A stretch of DNA of 64,000 bases. It comes from Corynebacterium lactis. Lineage in GTDB: Bacteria; Actinomycetota; Actinomycetes; Mycobacteriales; Mycobacteriaceae. Every line of letters begins with the position of its first letter. The first letter of the stretch is position 1. A program made the position numbers and the translations under genes. The stretch spans positions 186,001-250,000 of the forward strand of contig NZ_ULHE01000004.1 in assembly GCF_900519355.1 (NCBI RefSeq), in the 5' to 3' direction. The notes under the pieces are model-generated. The model was not told the origin of the DNA and searched no databases. It worked only from the letters and a program-made list of their open reading frames with translations. Shown piece after piece: positions 8,735 through 17,978 of the stretch.

Positions 8735-10297
8735 ATGTCAGTCCCCGCTAACGATTTCGACGGCGCCCCAGGCGCGGCCCACAACGCTTCGATCCTGGCC
8801 CAGCACCTTCCGGCTATCGGCACCCGCGTGGTCATCGAGGGGGCCACGGAGCTGCCCGCCGATACCGATAGCGTCATCGTCGCTCTGACCTCCAGCGAGG
8901 ACGGGCTCGAGCTCGTCGCCCCGGAAGCCATCGGGGCAGCGGCCAAGGAGCTGCTGGCCGCTTTCGAGGCGGTCGACGCCAGCGCCAAGCCGGAGTCCGT
9001 CACCACCATTCCGGCCCCGGCTAGCCTCGCGGCGAAGTCCGTAACCGCGGTGGGGCTGGGCGACGAGGACATCGACGCCGAGGACATCCGCCGCGCATCC
9101 GGCGCCGCCGCCCGCCGCGTGGGCAAGGCGAAGGTCGTGTTCAATACCCTCGGCGCCATCGACCCGCAGGCCGCCGCCGAGGGCTTCGCCATGGGCGCGT
9201 ACTCCTACTCCGGCCACAAGTCCGCAAACTCTGACGCCGATAGCGCCACCGAGACCTGCCCCGCCGCAGCCCAGCGGGTCGTGGTGCTCGGCGCCGATGT
9301 GGACGTCGTCACGCGGGCGGCTGCGATCACCGACGCAGTGGCGACTGCGCGCGACCTGGTCAACACCGCCTCCTCGCACCTCTACCCCGAGACTCTCGCT
9401 GAGGTCGCCGCCGCGCTCGGGCGCGACGCGGGCCTTGAGGTGGAGGTGCTTGACGACGAAGCGCTGCGCTCCGGCGGCTTCGGCGGCCTGAACGCGGTCG
9501 GCGGCGGGTCGTCGCGCGGTCCTCGCCTGGTGCGCCTGGTGTGGAGGGGCGACAAGGGCTCGGAGAAGACCCTGGGGCTGGTCGGCAAGGGCGTCACCTT
9601 TGATACCGGCGGAATTTCGCTGAAGCCGGGCGCCAGCATGGAGAACATGATCTCGGATATGGGCGGCGCGGCGGCGGTCATCGCGACGGTCGTCCTGGCG
9701 GCGCGCCTCGGGGTCTCTACCCCGGTCACGGCGACTGTTCCGATGGCCGAGAACATGCCCGGCGGCAAGGCCTACCGCCCGGGCGACGTGATCACGCAGT
9801 ACGGCGGCAAGACCATCGAGATTCTCAACACCGACGCGGAGGGACGCCTGATCCTTGCCGACGCGATTGTGCGCGCCAGCGAGGACAAGCCGACGCACCT
9901 AATTGACACCGCTACCCTGACGGGCGCGCAGCTGGTCGCGCTCGGCGAGCGCACCCCGGGCGTGCTCGGCACCGAGGACTTCCGCGACCGCGTTGCGGAG
10001 CTCTCCCAGGGCGTTGGCGAGAACGGCTGGGCGATGCCGATTCCCGACGAGCTGGCTAAGGCGCTGGCCTCCCCCGTTGCAGACCTGCGCAACGTGACCA
10101 ACTCCCGTTTCGGCGGCATGAGCGTGGCGGCGGCGTACCTGCGCGAGTTCGTCGGCGAGGACATCGAGTGGGCTCACATCGACGTGGCGGGCCCGGCCTT
10201 CAACACCACCGGGGAGTATGGTTATACCCCGAAGCGGGGCACCGGCGTTCCCGTGCGGACGATGTTCGCTGTCATCGAGGACTTGGCAACTAAGTAG
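8735..10297 (+). CDS. pepA: Leucyl aminopeptidase (M17 family)
   Basis: Dimetallic cytosolic exopeptidase releasing N-terminal residues from peptides. The 520-residue protein has the M17 signatures [16 protein letters not shown] and [13 protein letters not shown], which supply the catalytic lysine, arginine and metal ligands. AGGAG lies about 12 nt before the ATG. Divergent from ilvE and followed by its own terminator and then aceF. Confidence 0.94.
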   Translation: MSVPANDFDGAPGAAHNASILAQHLPAIGTRVVIEGATELPADTDSVIVALTSSEDGLELVAPEAIGAAAKELLAAFEAVDASAKPESVTTIPAPASLAAKSVTAVGLGDEDIDAEDIRRASGAAARRVGKAKVVFNTLGAIDPQAAAEGFAMGAYSYSGHKSANSDADSATETCPAAAQRVVVLGADVDVVTRAAAITDAVATARDLVNTASSHLYPETLAEVAAALGRDAGLEVEVLDDEALRSGGFGGLNAVGGGSSRGPRLVRLVWRGDKGSEKTLGLVGKGVTFDTGGISLKPGASMENMISDMGGAAAVIATVVLAARLGVSTPVTATVPMAENMPGGKAYRPGDVITQYGGKTIEILNTDAEGRLILADAIVRASEDKPTHLIDTATLTGAQLVALGERTPGVLGTEDFRDRVAELSQGVGENGWAMPIPDELAKALASPVADLRNVTNSRFGGMSVAAAYLREFVGEDIEWAHIDVAGPAFNTTGEYGYTPKRGTGVPVRTMFAVIEDLATK

Positions 10298-10314
10298 CCG
10301 CTTGCTTCGCCACG

Positions 10315-10345
10315 AAAACGGCCCCCGTAACGAGGGGCCGTTTGT
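10315..10345 (+). terminator. pepA terminator
   Basis: AACGGCCCC (10317-10325) and GGGGCCGTT (10334-10342) form a hairpin followed by TTTGT, 20 bp after the pepA stop. Confidence 0.7.
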
Positions 10346-10458
10346 GGTCGTGGCCTGCGAAAGGGCCCGGCCATACACAAGCTGTAGTTTCAGCCTGTAA
10401 GCTTATTTGCAATAACTGTCTTTTAACGAGAATTTTACTTTTCGAGGAGTGCACAAAC

Positions 10459-12555
10459 ATGGCGACCTCTATTGAGATGCCGGAACTCGGCGAATCCGTA
10501 ACCGAGGGCACGATTACCACCTGGCTGAAGAAGGTCGGCGACACCGTCGAGGTCGACGAGCCGTTGCTCGAGGTCTCCACCGACAAGGTCGACACCGAGA
10601 TCCCGTCCCCGGTCGCCGGTGTTCTCACCGAGATCCTCTTCGAAGAAGACGACACCGTTGATGTCGGCGAGGTCATCGCGCGCGTCGGCGAGCCGGGCGA
10701 GGAAGCTGCTCCGAAGGAGGAGCCGGCAAAGGAGGCTCCGGCTGAGGAGCCCGCCAAGGAAGAGCCGGCTGAGGAGCCGAAGGAAGACAAGCCCGCTGCG
10801 CCGAAGAAGGCCGCATCCGCTTCCGCCACCGATGTTGAGATGCCGGAGCTCGGCGAGTCCGTCACCGAGGGCACCATTACCACCTGGCTGAAGAAGGTCG
10901 GCGACACCGTCGAGGTCGACGAGCCGTTGCTCGAGGTCTCCACCGACAAGGTCGACACCGAGATCCCGTCCCCGGTCGCCGGTACCCTCCTCGAGGTTCT
11001 CTACGACGAGGACGACACTGTCGACGTCGGCGAGGTCATCGCCCGCGTCGGCGACGCTGATGCTGCTCCGGCTGAGGCTGAGGTCGACGAAGAGGTCGAG
11101 GCTGCCGAGGAGGTCGCCGCTGAGAAGGAGCCGGAGGACGCTGGCACCGAGGCTGAGGCTGACGAGGCTGAGGCTGACGACGCGGACGACACGGACGCTG
11201 GCGACGCCACCGACGTTGAGATGCCGGAGCTCGGCGAGTCCGTCACCGAGGGCACCATTACCACCTGGCTGAAGAAGGTCGGCGACACCGTCGAGGTCGA
11301 CGAGCCGCTGCTCGAGGTCTCCACCGACAAGGTCGACACCGAAATCCCGTCCCCGGTCGCCGGTACCCTCCTCGAGGTTCTCTACGACGAGGACGACACC
11401 GTCGACGTCGGCGAGGTCATCGCCCGCGTCGGTAGCGGCAAGCCGAAGAAGGCCGCCAAGAAGGAGGCCCCGAAGGCTGAAGCTCCGAAGGTTGAGGCCA
11501 AGCCCGAGCCGAAGGCCGAGGAGAAGAAGCCGGAGCCGAAGAAGGAAGCTCCGAAGGCTGCTCCGAAGGTTGAGGCCAAGCCGGAACCGAAGAAGGAAGC
11601 TCCGAAGGCTGCTCCGAAGTCCGCTAACGACGACGTTCCTTACGTCACCCCGCTGGTGCGCAAGCTGGCCGACAAGCACGGCGTTGATCTGACCAAGGTT
11701 GAGGGCTCCGGTATCGGTGGCCGCATCCGTAAGCAGGACGTCCTGCGTGCCGCCGAGGGCGGCCAGGAGGCAGCTGCCTCCACCGGCGCCGGTTCCAACT
11801 GGTCCACCAAGGGCGTTCGCCCGGAGCTCGCAGAGCTGCGCGGCACCACCCAGCGTGTCAACCGTATTCGCGAGATCACGGCTTCCAAGACTCTCGAGTC
11901 GCTGCAGACCTCCGCACAGCTCACCCAGGTCCACGAGGCCGACATGACCGAGATCTGGGAACTGCGCGCTGCAAAGAAGGAGCAGTTCCAGGACAAGTAC
12001 GGCGTGAAGCTGACCTTCCTGCCGTTCTTCGCGAAGGCCGTTGTCGAGGCCCTGGTCAGCCACCCGAACGTGAACGCTTCGTGGAACGAGCAGACCAAGG
12101 AGATCACCTACCACGAGCAGGTGAACCTGGGTATTGCTGTCGACACCGAGCGCGGCCTGCTCTCCCCGGTCATCCACAACGCTCAGGACATGTCCCTGCC
12201 GGAGCTGGCTGCTGCAATCGCCGATATCGCTGATCGCGCCCGCAACAACAAGCTCAAGCCGCAGGATCTGTCCGGTGGCACCTTCACCATCACCAACATT
12301 GGTTCCGAGGGCGCCCTGACTGACACCCCGATTCTGGTTCCGCCGCAGGCCGCCATGATGGGCACCGGCGCTATCAAGAAGCGCGCTGTCGTGGTCGCAG
12401 AAAACGGTGGTGACGCTATCGGCATCCGCGCGATGGTCTACCTGCCGATCACCTACGATCACCGCCTGGTCGACGGTGCTGACGCCGGTCGCTTCATGAC
12501 CACGGTCGTCGACCGCCTGCAGGTCGCGGACTTCGAGTCTGACCTGAACCTCTAG
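10459..12555 (+). CDS. aceF: 2-oxo acid dehydrogenase E2 with three lipoyl domains (AceF/SucB)
   Basis: 698-residue acyltransferase core protein. Three lipoyl domains occur at about residues 2-78, 125-200 and 250-325, each with the lipoylated lysine in STDKVDTE, joined by Ala/Pro/Glu/Lys-rich linkers. A peripheral subunit-binding domain ([14 protein letters not shown]) and the catalytic domain with [10 protein letters not shown] follow. In Corynebacterium this gene, often called sucB, encodes the E2 of the mixed pyruvate/2-oxoglutarate dehydrogenase complex. The start at 10459 has GAGGAG 10 nt upstream and begins the first lipoyl domain directly. lipB and lipA downstream supply the lipoyl groups. 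Confidence 0.93.
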   Translation: MATSIEMPELGESVTEGTITTWLKKVGDTVEVDEPLLEVSTDKVDTEIPSPVAGVLTEILFEEDDTVDVGEVIARVGEPGEEAAPKEEPAKEAPAEEPAKEEPAEEPKEDKPAAPKKAASASATDVEMPELGESVTEGTITTWLKKVGDTVEVDEPLLEVSTDKVDTEIPSPVAGTLLEVLYDEDDTVDVGEVIARVGDADAAPAEAEVDEEVEAAEEVAAEKEPEDAGTEAEADEAEADDADDTDAGDATDVEMPELGESVTEGTITTWLKKVGDTVEVDEPLLEVSTDKVDTEIPSPVAGTLLEVLYDEDDTVDVGEVIARVGSGKPKKAAKKEAPKAEAPKVEAKPEPKAEEKKPEPKKEAPKAAPKVEAKPEPKKEAPKAAPKSANDDVPYVTPLVRKLADKHGVDLTKVEGSGIGGRIRKQDVLRAAEGGQEAAASTGAGSNWSTKGVRPELAELRGTTQRVNRIREITASKTLESLQTSAQLTQVHEADMTEIWELRAAKKEQFQDKYGVKLTFLPFFAKAVVEALVSHPNVNASWNEQTKEITYHEQVNLGIAVDTERGLLSPVIHNAQDMSLPELAAAIADIADRARNNKLKPQDLSGGTFTITNIGSEGALTDTPILVPPQAAMMGTGAIKKRAVVVAENGGDAIGIRAMVYLPITYDHRLVDGADAGRFMTTVVDRLQVADFESDLNL
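10462..11430 (+). repeat. Three near-identical lipoyl-domain coding repeats
   Basis: Units of about 220 bp at about 10462-10690, 10831-11053 and 11206-11430 are almost identical in DNA, including synonymous positions. This suggests recent duplication or ongoing gene conversion. Confidence 0.8.
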
Positions 12556-12662
12556 GTTTCTCCTAGGGCTCAGTTCCTAGGGCGCAGGGTTTAGGACCGC
12601 TCCTAGGGCGCAGCCCCTAGGAGCTCGGGTTGAATCCCTCAAGCTCCAGGACCGCAGGCGCT

Positions 12663-12733
12663 AGGCCCCTCCTTCCACTCTCCCGATTCCCGGTACAAAT
12701 CCGGGCGGGACGATTGGATGGAGGGGCCTTTGT
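12663..12733 (+). terminator. Long terminator hairpin after aceF
   Basis: 15-bp arms with one mismatch (AGGCCCCTCCTTCCA at 12663-12677; partner at 12715-12729) enclose inner pairings CCCGG/CCGGG and are followed by TTTGT. Confidence 0.65.
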
Positions 12734-12763
12734 CGTGCGTTGTCGTGTTTGCTCGCGCCCTCT

Positions 12764-12820
12764 CCGACGTTGTGCCAGGCTACCGACGTTGTGCCACGGT
12801 ACACGCTGGCACAACGTCGG
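12764..12820. repeat. CCGACGTTGTGCCA, two direct copies and one inverted
   Basis: Exact 14-bp copies at 12764-12777 and 12783-12796, and the reverse complement at 12807-12820. The second and third form a palindrome with a 10-bp spacer. Regulator-like, function unknown. Confidence 0.6.
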
Positions 12821-13083
12821 CAGCGTGGTATAGGGTGCGCCGAAGAATTGATTAGGGGCGCATTTTGGGCACGTTTCAACCCTCCCCTTCCAGGCCATCC
12901 ATCATAAATTTACGCGCCGTTAACCTTCTGGTTACCCAGTTAAAGGCTAGCCGTTACCGACCTAAGAAAGCATTGAGGCATTGCGCGCTTTTGGGCCGTC
13001 TTTATCAAGTTATTCTTAAGTTCGAACCCAATCCGATTCCCGATACCAACCAGTATTTGGAACCTTGACCAGAAAGGCGGAGC

Positions 13084-14781
13084 ATGTCCCCGGCTCCAGC
13101 GGAATCCAGCCCTAACCCGGGCTCGTCCACTTCAGCAGAGACTTCAGCAGCGACCCCAGCAAACGCTTCAGCAGCGGCTGCGCCAGGGTCAGGCTCTCCA
13201 GCCACGGCCACCAAGCGTGGCGTCGATATCTGGTGGCACCTCTTCTTCGGAGGCCTGCTGGCCATCAACCTTCTCCTCTTCGTCTTCTGGGCATACGACT
13301 TCGTGGGCCCCACCGCGAACACGACGATCCTGATCATCACCATCCTCTTCGCCGTATTCATGGCCTTCAACATCGGCGGTAACGACGTCGCGAACTCCTT
13401 CGGCACCTCCGTCGGCGCGGGCACGCTGACAATGAAGCAGGCCCTCGTCGTCGCCGCGGTGTTCGAGGTCTCGGGCGCCGTCCTGGCTGGTGGCGAGGTC
13501 ACGGACACCGTCCGCTCCGGAATCGTCGACATCAGCGCCATTTCGGGCCTCAACCCGCTGGAATTCGCCTTCATCATGATGGCCGCCCTCCTCGGCGCGG
13601 CCGTGTGGCTCCTGGTCGCAACCCGCATGGGCTGGCCGGTGTCGACCACGCACTCCATCGTCGGCGGTATCGTCGGCGCCGCCCTAACCGTCGGTTTCGT
13701 CACGGGCAAGGGCGGCTGGAGCATGGTCCAGTGGGACCAGATCGGTCAGATTGCCATCTCCTGGGTCCTCTCCCCCGTCCTCGGCGGGCTCGCAGCGTTC
13801 TTCCTCTTCGGCGGCATCAAGAAGTCCATCCTGGTCTACAACGACAACGCCGAGGCGAAGCTGCGCCAAATCAAGTCCGAGAAGTCGGCGCTGAAGGAGG
13901 CCCACAAGTCCTCCTTCGAGTCCATGCCGGAGCACGAGCAGATCTCCTACACCAACGCGATGCTCCGCGATGCCACCCTGATGCGCGAGGCCGACTGGAC
14001 CCCGGACGACCTCGAATCCGAGTACTTCCGCAAGCTGGTCGCCATCGAGGCCAAGGCTGACGACGTCAACGCCCACCGCGCCCTGGAGACCTGGGTGCCG
14101 GGCCTCGCGGCTCTGGGTTCTATCGTCATCTCCGCGATGCTGCTGTTCAAGGGTCTCAAGAACCTCGAGTTGGGCCTGTCCAGCCTGGCCAACTACATGA
14201 TCATGGGCATGGTGGCTACGGCCGTCTGGCTCGGTGTCTACATCTTCGCCAAGACCCTGAAGCGCCACGAGCTCGACCGCTCCACCTTCCTGCTGTTTAG
14301 CTGGATGCAGGTCTTTACCGCCGCGGCCTTCGCCTTCTCGCACGGCTCGAACGACATCGCCAATGCGCTCGGCCCGTTCGTTGCAATCCTCGACGTGCTG
14401 CGCACCAACGAGATCGCCTCCGAGTCCGCCGTCCCGATCGCCGTCATGATCACCATGGGCGTCTCCCTGGTCGCCGGCCTGTGGTTTATCGGTCGCTTCG
14501 TCATCAAGACCGTCGGCTCCGGGCTGACCGAGATCCACCCGGCCTCCGGCTTCTCCGCCGAGCTCTCCGCGGCCGCCGTGGTCATGGCTGCCTCCCTGCT
14601 CGGTCTGCCGGTGTCCTCGACGCACATCCTGATCGGCGCCGTCCTCGGCGTCGGTATCGTCAACCGCAACGCGAACTGGAAGCTGATGAAGCCGATCGGC
14701 ATGGCCTGGATCATCACCCTCCCGGCCGCCGCCGGTATCGCCGCGATTACCGTCGCTGTCCTGCGCGTCGTCTTCGGCTAG
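13084..14781 (+). CDS. pit: Inorganic phosphate transporter, PiT family
   Basis: A 565-residue membrane protein with the two PiT half signatures: [19 protein letters not shown] near residue 96 and [18 protein letters not shown] near residue 418, each in a hydrophobic half, separated by a long charged cytoplasmic loop. The first 45 residues are Ser/Ala/Pro-rich and probably disordered. PiT proteins import metal-phosphate with protons at low affinity. AAAGGCGGAG lies just before the ATG. Flanked by strong terminators, so probably transcribed alone. Confidence 0.92.
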   Translation: MSPAPAESSPNPGSSTSAETSAATPANASAAAAPGSGSPATATKRGVDIWWHLFFGGLLAINLLLFVFWAYDFVGPTANTTILIITILFAVFMAFNIGGNDVANSFGTSVGAGTLTMKQALVVAAVFEVSGAVLAGGEVTDTVRSGIVDISAISGLNPLEFAFIMMAALLGAAVWLLVATRMGWPVSTTHSIVGGIVGAALTVGFVTGKGGWSMVQWDQIGQIAISWVLSPVLGGLAAFFLFGGIKKSILVYNDNAEAKLRQIKSEKSALKEAHKSSFESMPEHEQISYTNAMLRDATLMREADWTPDDLESEYFRKLVAIEAKADDVNAHRALETWVPGLAALGSIVISAMLLFKGLKNLELGLSSLANYMIMGMVATAVWLGVYIFAKTLKRHELDRSTFLLFSWMQVFTAAAFAFSHGSNDIANALGPFVAILDVLRTNEIASESAVPIAVMITMGVSLVAGLWFIGRFVIKTVGSGLTEIHPASGFSAELSAAAVVMAASLLGLPVSSTHILIGAVLGVGIVNRNANWKLMKPIGMAWIITLPAAAGIAAITVAVLRVVFG

Positions 14782-14819
14782 GCCCGCCCGCCTCTTCGCC
14801 GCCCGCTTTACGACGGACA

Positions 14820-14866
14820 CGCCCCCGCTTCTTCCCCGGCCCCGGGGATTTTCGCGGGGGCTTTGT
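14820..14866 (+). terminator. pit terminator
   Basis: GCCCCCGC and GCGGGGGC form an outer stem and CCCCGG/CCGGGG an inner one, followed by TTTG, 40 bp after the pit stop. Confidence 0.65.
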
Positions 14867-14949
14867 CGTGGCGGGGCGTGTCGTCGGCAAGCATTGGAAG
14901 GGCCTACGCAACCGCCAAAAAGTAAAGGCAGCGTATCCTATAGAACACC

Positions 14950-15825
14950 ATGACTGCTCCACGTAAACCTTTTACTCGCGCGGACCAATCGATCAGGGCT
15001 TCGGACGGCGAGATTGAGGTTCGCCACCTGGGCCTGGTCGATTATGAGGAGACCTGGCACCTGCAGGCGGACCTCGCCGCGCGCCGCGCCAAGGGCGCGA
15101 TTCCGGATCAGATTCTTGTCCTTGAGCACCCGAGCCTCTACACGGCTGGAAAGCGCACGCAGCCGGAGGACCGGCCCACGAACGGCCTGCCTGTCGTCGA
15201 CGTCGACCGCGGCGGCCGCATCACCTGGCACGGGCCGGGCCAGTTGGTGATGTACCCGATCATCAAACTGGCGGAGCCGGTCGACGTGGTCGACTACGTC
15301 CGGCGCCTGGAGGAGGCGCTCATCCAGGCGGTGCGCCGCAGCGGCGTCGCGCAGGCGGGTCGCATCGACGGACGCTCGGGCGTGTGGGTCCCGGCGTCGG
15401 AGGGGCGCCAGGACCGCAAGGTCGCGGCTCTGGGCATCCGCGTCACGCACGGCGTGACCATGCACGGCCTCAGCCTGAACTGCGATAACACGATGGAGTT
15501 CTACAACTACATCGTCCCGTGTGGCATCTCGGACGCGGGCGTGACCACCCTGTCCGCGGAGCTGGGCCGGGACGTGCCCGTCGCGAGCATGGTCGAGCCC
15601 CTTCTGGGAGACCTCCGCGACGCGCTCGAGGGCCGCCTGACGGTCGCGGACCACTCCTTCGGGTCGGCCCCGGACCCCACGAAAGGGTTGCCCCATCACC
15701 GCGCGGGCAAAACCCCGGAGAACGGCGTCGGCAAGCGGGAGCCCGAGGTGAGGGCGCAAAAAACTAGCGGCGACCCCGCGCAGGTCCCCACCACCATGTT
15801 CGAGTACTCATCAACAAAGAAGTAG
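14950..15825 (+). CDS. lipB: Octanoyltransferase LipB
   Basis: Moves octanoyl groups from acyl-carrier protein to lipoyl-domain lysines, for example those of AceF upstream. Motifs seen are [16 protein letters not shown], the lysine in [10 protein letters not shown] and the acyl-accepting cysteine in [10 protein letters not shown]. The protein has 291 residues, about 50 more than usual, because of a polar C-terminal tail after residue 235. The tail coding region contains one copy of the word CGTCGGCAAGCG (15726-15737). Followed directly by lipA. Confidence 0.93.
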   Translation: MTAPRKPFTRADQSIRASDGEIEVRHLGLVDYEETWHLQADLAARRAKGAIPDQILVLEHPSLYTAGKRTQPEDRPTNGLPVVDVDRGGRITWHGPGQLVMYPIIKLAEPVDVVDYVRRLEEALIQAVRRSGVAQAGRIDGRSGVWVPASEGRQDRKVAALGIRVTHGVTMHGLSLNCDNTMEFYNYIVPCGISDAGVTTLSAELGRDVPVASMVEPLLGDLRDALEGRLTVADHSFGSAPDPTKGLPHHRAGKTPENGVGKREPEVRAQKTSGDPAQVPTTMFEYSSTKK

Positions 15826-15828
15826 GCT
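15823..15828 (+). promoter_or_regulatory. -10 box for leaderless lipA
   Basis: TAGGCT overlaps the lipB stop codon and ends 7 nt before the lipA GTG; no ribosome binding site is present. lipA may have its own promoter besides read-through from lipB. Confidence 0.45.
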
Positions 15829-15835
15829 ATACAAC

Positions 15836-16887
15836 GTGACTGTTACACCAGAAGGACGCAAGCTGCTTCGCGTCGAGGCGCGCAACGCCGAGACGCCCAT
15901 CGAGCACAAGCCTCGGTGGATTCGCAATCAGGTCCGACCAGGGCCTAGCTACAAGGACATGAAGAACCGGGTCTCCGGCGCTTCCCTGCACACCGTGTGC
16001 CAGGAGGCCGGCTGCCCGAACATCCACGAGTGTTGGGAAGACCGCGAGGCCACCTTCCTCATCGGCGGCGACAAGTGCACGCGCCGCTGCGATTTCTGCC
16101 AGATCACCTCGTCCAAGCCGGACGCGCTGGACACCGACGAGCCGCGCCGCGTCGCGGAGTCGGTCCGCGAGATGGGCCTTCGCTACGCCACCATCACCGG
16201 CGTCGCCCGCGACGACCTGCCGGACGGCGCCTCCTGGCTCTACGCCGAGACCTGCCGCCAGATCCACGAGCTAAACCCCAACACGGGCGTGGAGCTGCTG
16301 GTCGACGACTTCCGCGGCGACGAGGCCGCCGCCCAGCAGGTCTTCGACGCCAAGCCGGAGGTCTTCGCGCACAACCTGGAGACGGTGCCGCGCATCTTCA
16401 AGCGCATCCGCCCGGCGTTCCGCTACGAGCGCTCCCTGGAGCTGATCACCCGCGCCCGCGAGGCCGGGATGGTCACCAAGTCGAACTTGATCCTCGGCAT
16501 GGGCGAGACCTACGACGAGGTCATCTCGGCGATGGAGGACCTGCACGCCGCGGGCTGCGACATCATCACCGTCACCCAGTACCTGCGCCCGACGCCGATG
16601 CACCACCGATTGACCGCTGGGTCAAGCCGGAGGAGTTCGTCTCCTTGTCCGAGGCCGCCGAGGAGATGGGCTTCGCGGGCGTCATGGCCGGGCCGCTGGT
16701 GCGTTCCTCCTACCGCGCGGGTCGCCTCTACGCCCGCGCTCTCGCCCACCGAGGCGAGGCGCTGCCCGACAACCTCGCCTCGCTTGCCGACGAGGGCGGC
16801 GCCGACTCCCGCGCCCAGCAGGAAGCTTCGACGCTCCTGGACCGCTACGGCGCCTCCGAGGACACCCCGGTGACGTCGGCACGCTAG
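15836..16887 (+). CDS. lipA: Lipoyl synthase LipA, frameshifted
   Basis: Radical-SAM enzyme that inserts two sulfurs into octanoyl chains. The auxiliary cluster motif [15 protein letters not shown] and the radical-SAM motif CTRRCDFC are present. At about 16606 one C is missing (CACCACCG where CACCACCCG is expected in PTPMHHPIDRW), so the frame changes; the second frame carries the rest, including the RSSY motif whose serine binds the auxiliary cluster, and ends at 16887. Restored length is about 350 residues, normal for the family. GTG start at 15836, 10 bp after lipB. Because LipA is normally essential, a sequencing error is the likely cause. Confidence 0.9.
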
Positions 16888-16941
16888 CCACACCGACAGT
16901 GCGCTGCTGACGGTCCGGGCGGCGCCGGTTGGTCACAGGGA

Positions 16942-17017
16942 CATTGCCCGGCGAATCACCCCTGGCACATACCCCTGGCACATACCGAGGGGTGATTGCC
17001 AAATTCGCCGGGCAATG
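16942..17017. repeat. 15-bp perfect inverted repeat with tandem duplication in the loop
   Basis: CATTGCCCGGCGAAT (16942-16956) pairs with 17003-17017, and TCACCCCT (16956-16963) with AGGGGTGA (16988-16995). The loop contains ACCCCTGGCACAT twice in tandem (16958-16970, 16971-16983). There is no T-run; it could be a lipA terminator or an operator for the DUF4191 gene. Confidence 0.6.
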
Positions 17018-17020
17018 CCC

Positions 17021-17026
17021 TAAAGT
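17021..17026 (+). promoter_or_regulatory. -10 box for leaderless DUF4191 gene
   Basis: TAAAGT ends 8 nt before the ATG at 17035. Confidence 0.5.
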
Positions 17027-17034
17027 TGGTGACT

Positions 17035-17817
17035 ATGGCGACCAACCCTGATCCGAAAGAAATGAAGAAGGCGCGTCGTGCGGCCAAGCGCACGCAGCGC
17101 AAGCAGACCTACAGCCAGATGTGGCAGGCCTTTAAGCTGCAGCGTTCCCGCGACAGCAAGCTCGTGCCGCTCATGGCGCTGGGCTTCTTCGGCCCCATTA
17201 TTCTACTGCTGATCATCGGCCTTCTCATCGGTGGCGCGTGGGCGTGGGTCCTACCGATTATCGGTGTTTCCCTCGGCATCATGGCCGCGATGTACATCTT
17301 CACCAAGCGCCTGGAGGCCTCCTTCTACTCGGAGGCCGAGGGCCAGGCGGGTGCCGCCGCGTGGGCCCTGGACAACATGCGCAGTGGCGTTGGCATGGTC
17401 TGGCACGTCAAGACTGGCGCGCAGGCCAACCAGCATATGGACGCCGTGCACCGCGTCGTCGGCAACCCGGGCATCGTGCTCGTCGGCGAGGGCGATCCGC
17501 ACCGCGTGGCTGGCCTCCTCGGCCGCGAGAAGAAGGCCCTGTCCCGTATCGCGGGTGACACCCCGATTTACACCATGATCGCGGGCAGCGGCGAGGGCCA
17601 GGTTGAGGTCAAGCGCCTGCAGCGCGAGCTGATGGGCCTGCCCCGCAACATGAATAAGGATCAGGCCAACGCTCTCAACGAGCGCCTGCAGTCGATGGAC
17701 CGCATCCGCGACGCTCGCGCAAACATGCCGAAGGGCCCGCTGCCGAAGGGCGCGAACGCCCAGGCTGGCATGAACCGCCGTGCCCGCCGCGCGGCGAACC
17801 GGGGCAACAAGCACTAG
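17035..17817 (+). CDS. DUF4191 family membrane protein
   Basis: A 260-residue protein with a basic N-terminus (KKARRAAKRTQRKQ), two transmembrane segments at about 42-64 and 68-88, a soluble domain and a basic C-terminus rich in Arg and Asn. The family lies between lipA and glnA across mycobacteria and corynebacteria (Rv2219 in M. tuberculosis). Function is unknown. The start at 17035 is favoured by the -10 box 8 nt upstream; an in-frame start at 16996 would run through the hairpin. Confidence 0.82.
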   Translation: MATNPDPKEMKKARRAAKRTQRKQTYSQMWQAFKLQRSRDSKLVPLMALGFFGPIILLLIIGLLIGGAWAWVLPIIGVSLGIMAAMYIFTKRLEASFYSEAEGQAGAAAWALDNMRSGVGMVWHVKTGAQANQHMDAVHRVVGNPGIVLVGEGDPHRVAGLLGREKKALSRIAGDTPIYTMIAGSGEGQVEVKRLQRELMGLPRNMNKDQANALNERLQSMDRIRDARANMPKGPLPKGANAQAGMNRRARRAANRGNKH

Positions 17818-17864
17818 AGCCACCAAGCACTAGGGCCACCAAGCGCCCCTTGGCGCCACAGCAT

Positions 17865-17898
17865 AAGCCGACCTTCTCGCAGTTGAGGGTCGGCTTTT
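17865..17898 (+). terminator. Terminator after the DUF4191 gene
   Basis: AAGCCGACC (17865-17873) and GGTCGGCTT (17888-17896) form a perfect stem ending in a T-run. Confidence 0.85.
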
Positions 17899-17978
17899 AC
17901 TCGTCTTTGAGCGCCTTTCACCTTGCGACTACCCGCCTAAGAGGTAGGCAAATGAAGAATTGATTCAGTTGTGCCACG

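Larger units (their letters stand above)
12556..13083. other. Structured gap between aceF and pit
   Basis: This 528-bp stretch has no gene. It holds three direct repeats TCCTAGGGCKCAG (12561-12573, 12575-12587, 12601-12613), a long terminator hairpin (12663-12733), a 14-bp word in two direct and one inverted copy (12764-12820), TATAGG at 12829, and four GTTA-type words near 12919-12959 upstream of pit. Confidence 0.6.

Noticed and set aside
12620-12650. T-arm-like sequence (CGGGTTGAATCCC) suggesting a tRNA end or attachment site
   Set aside because: One base is missing from the T-loop consensus, no acceptor or anticodon arm can be built around it, and there is no CCA or integrase nearby.
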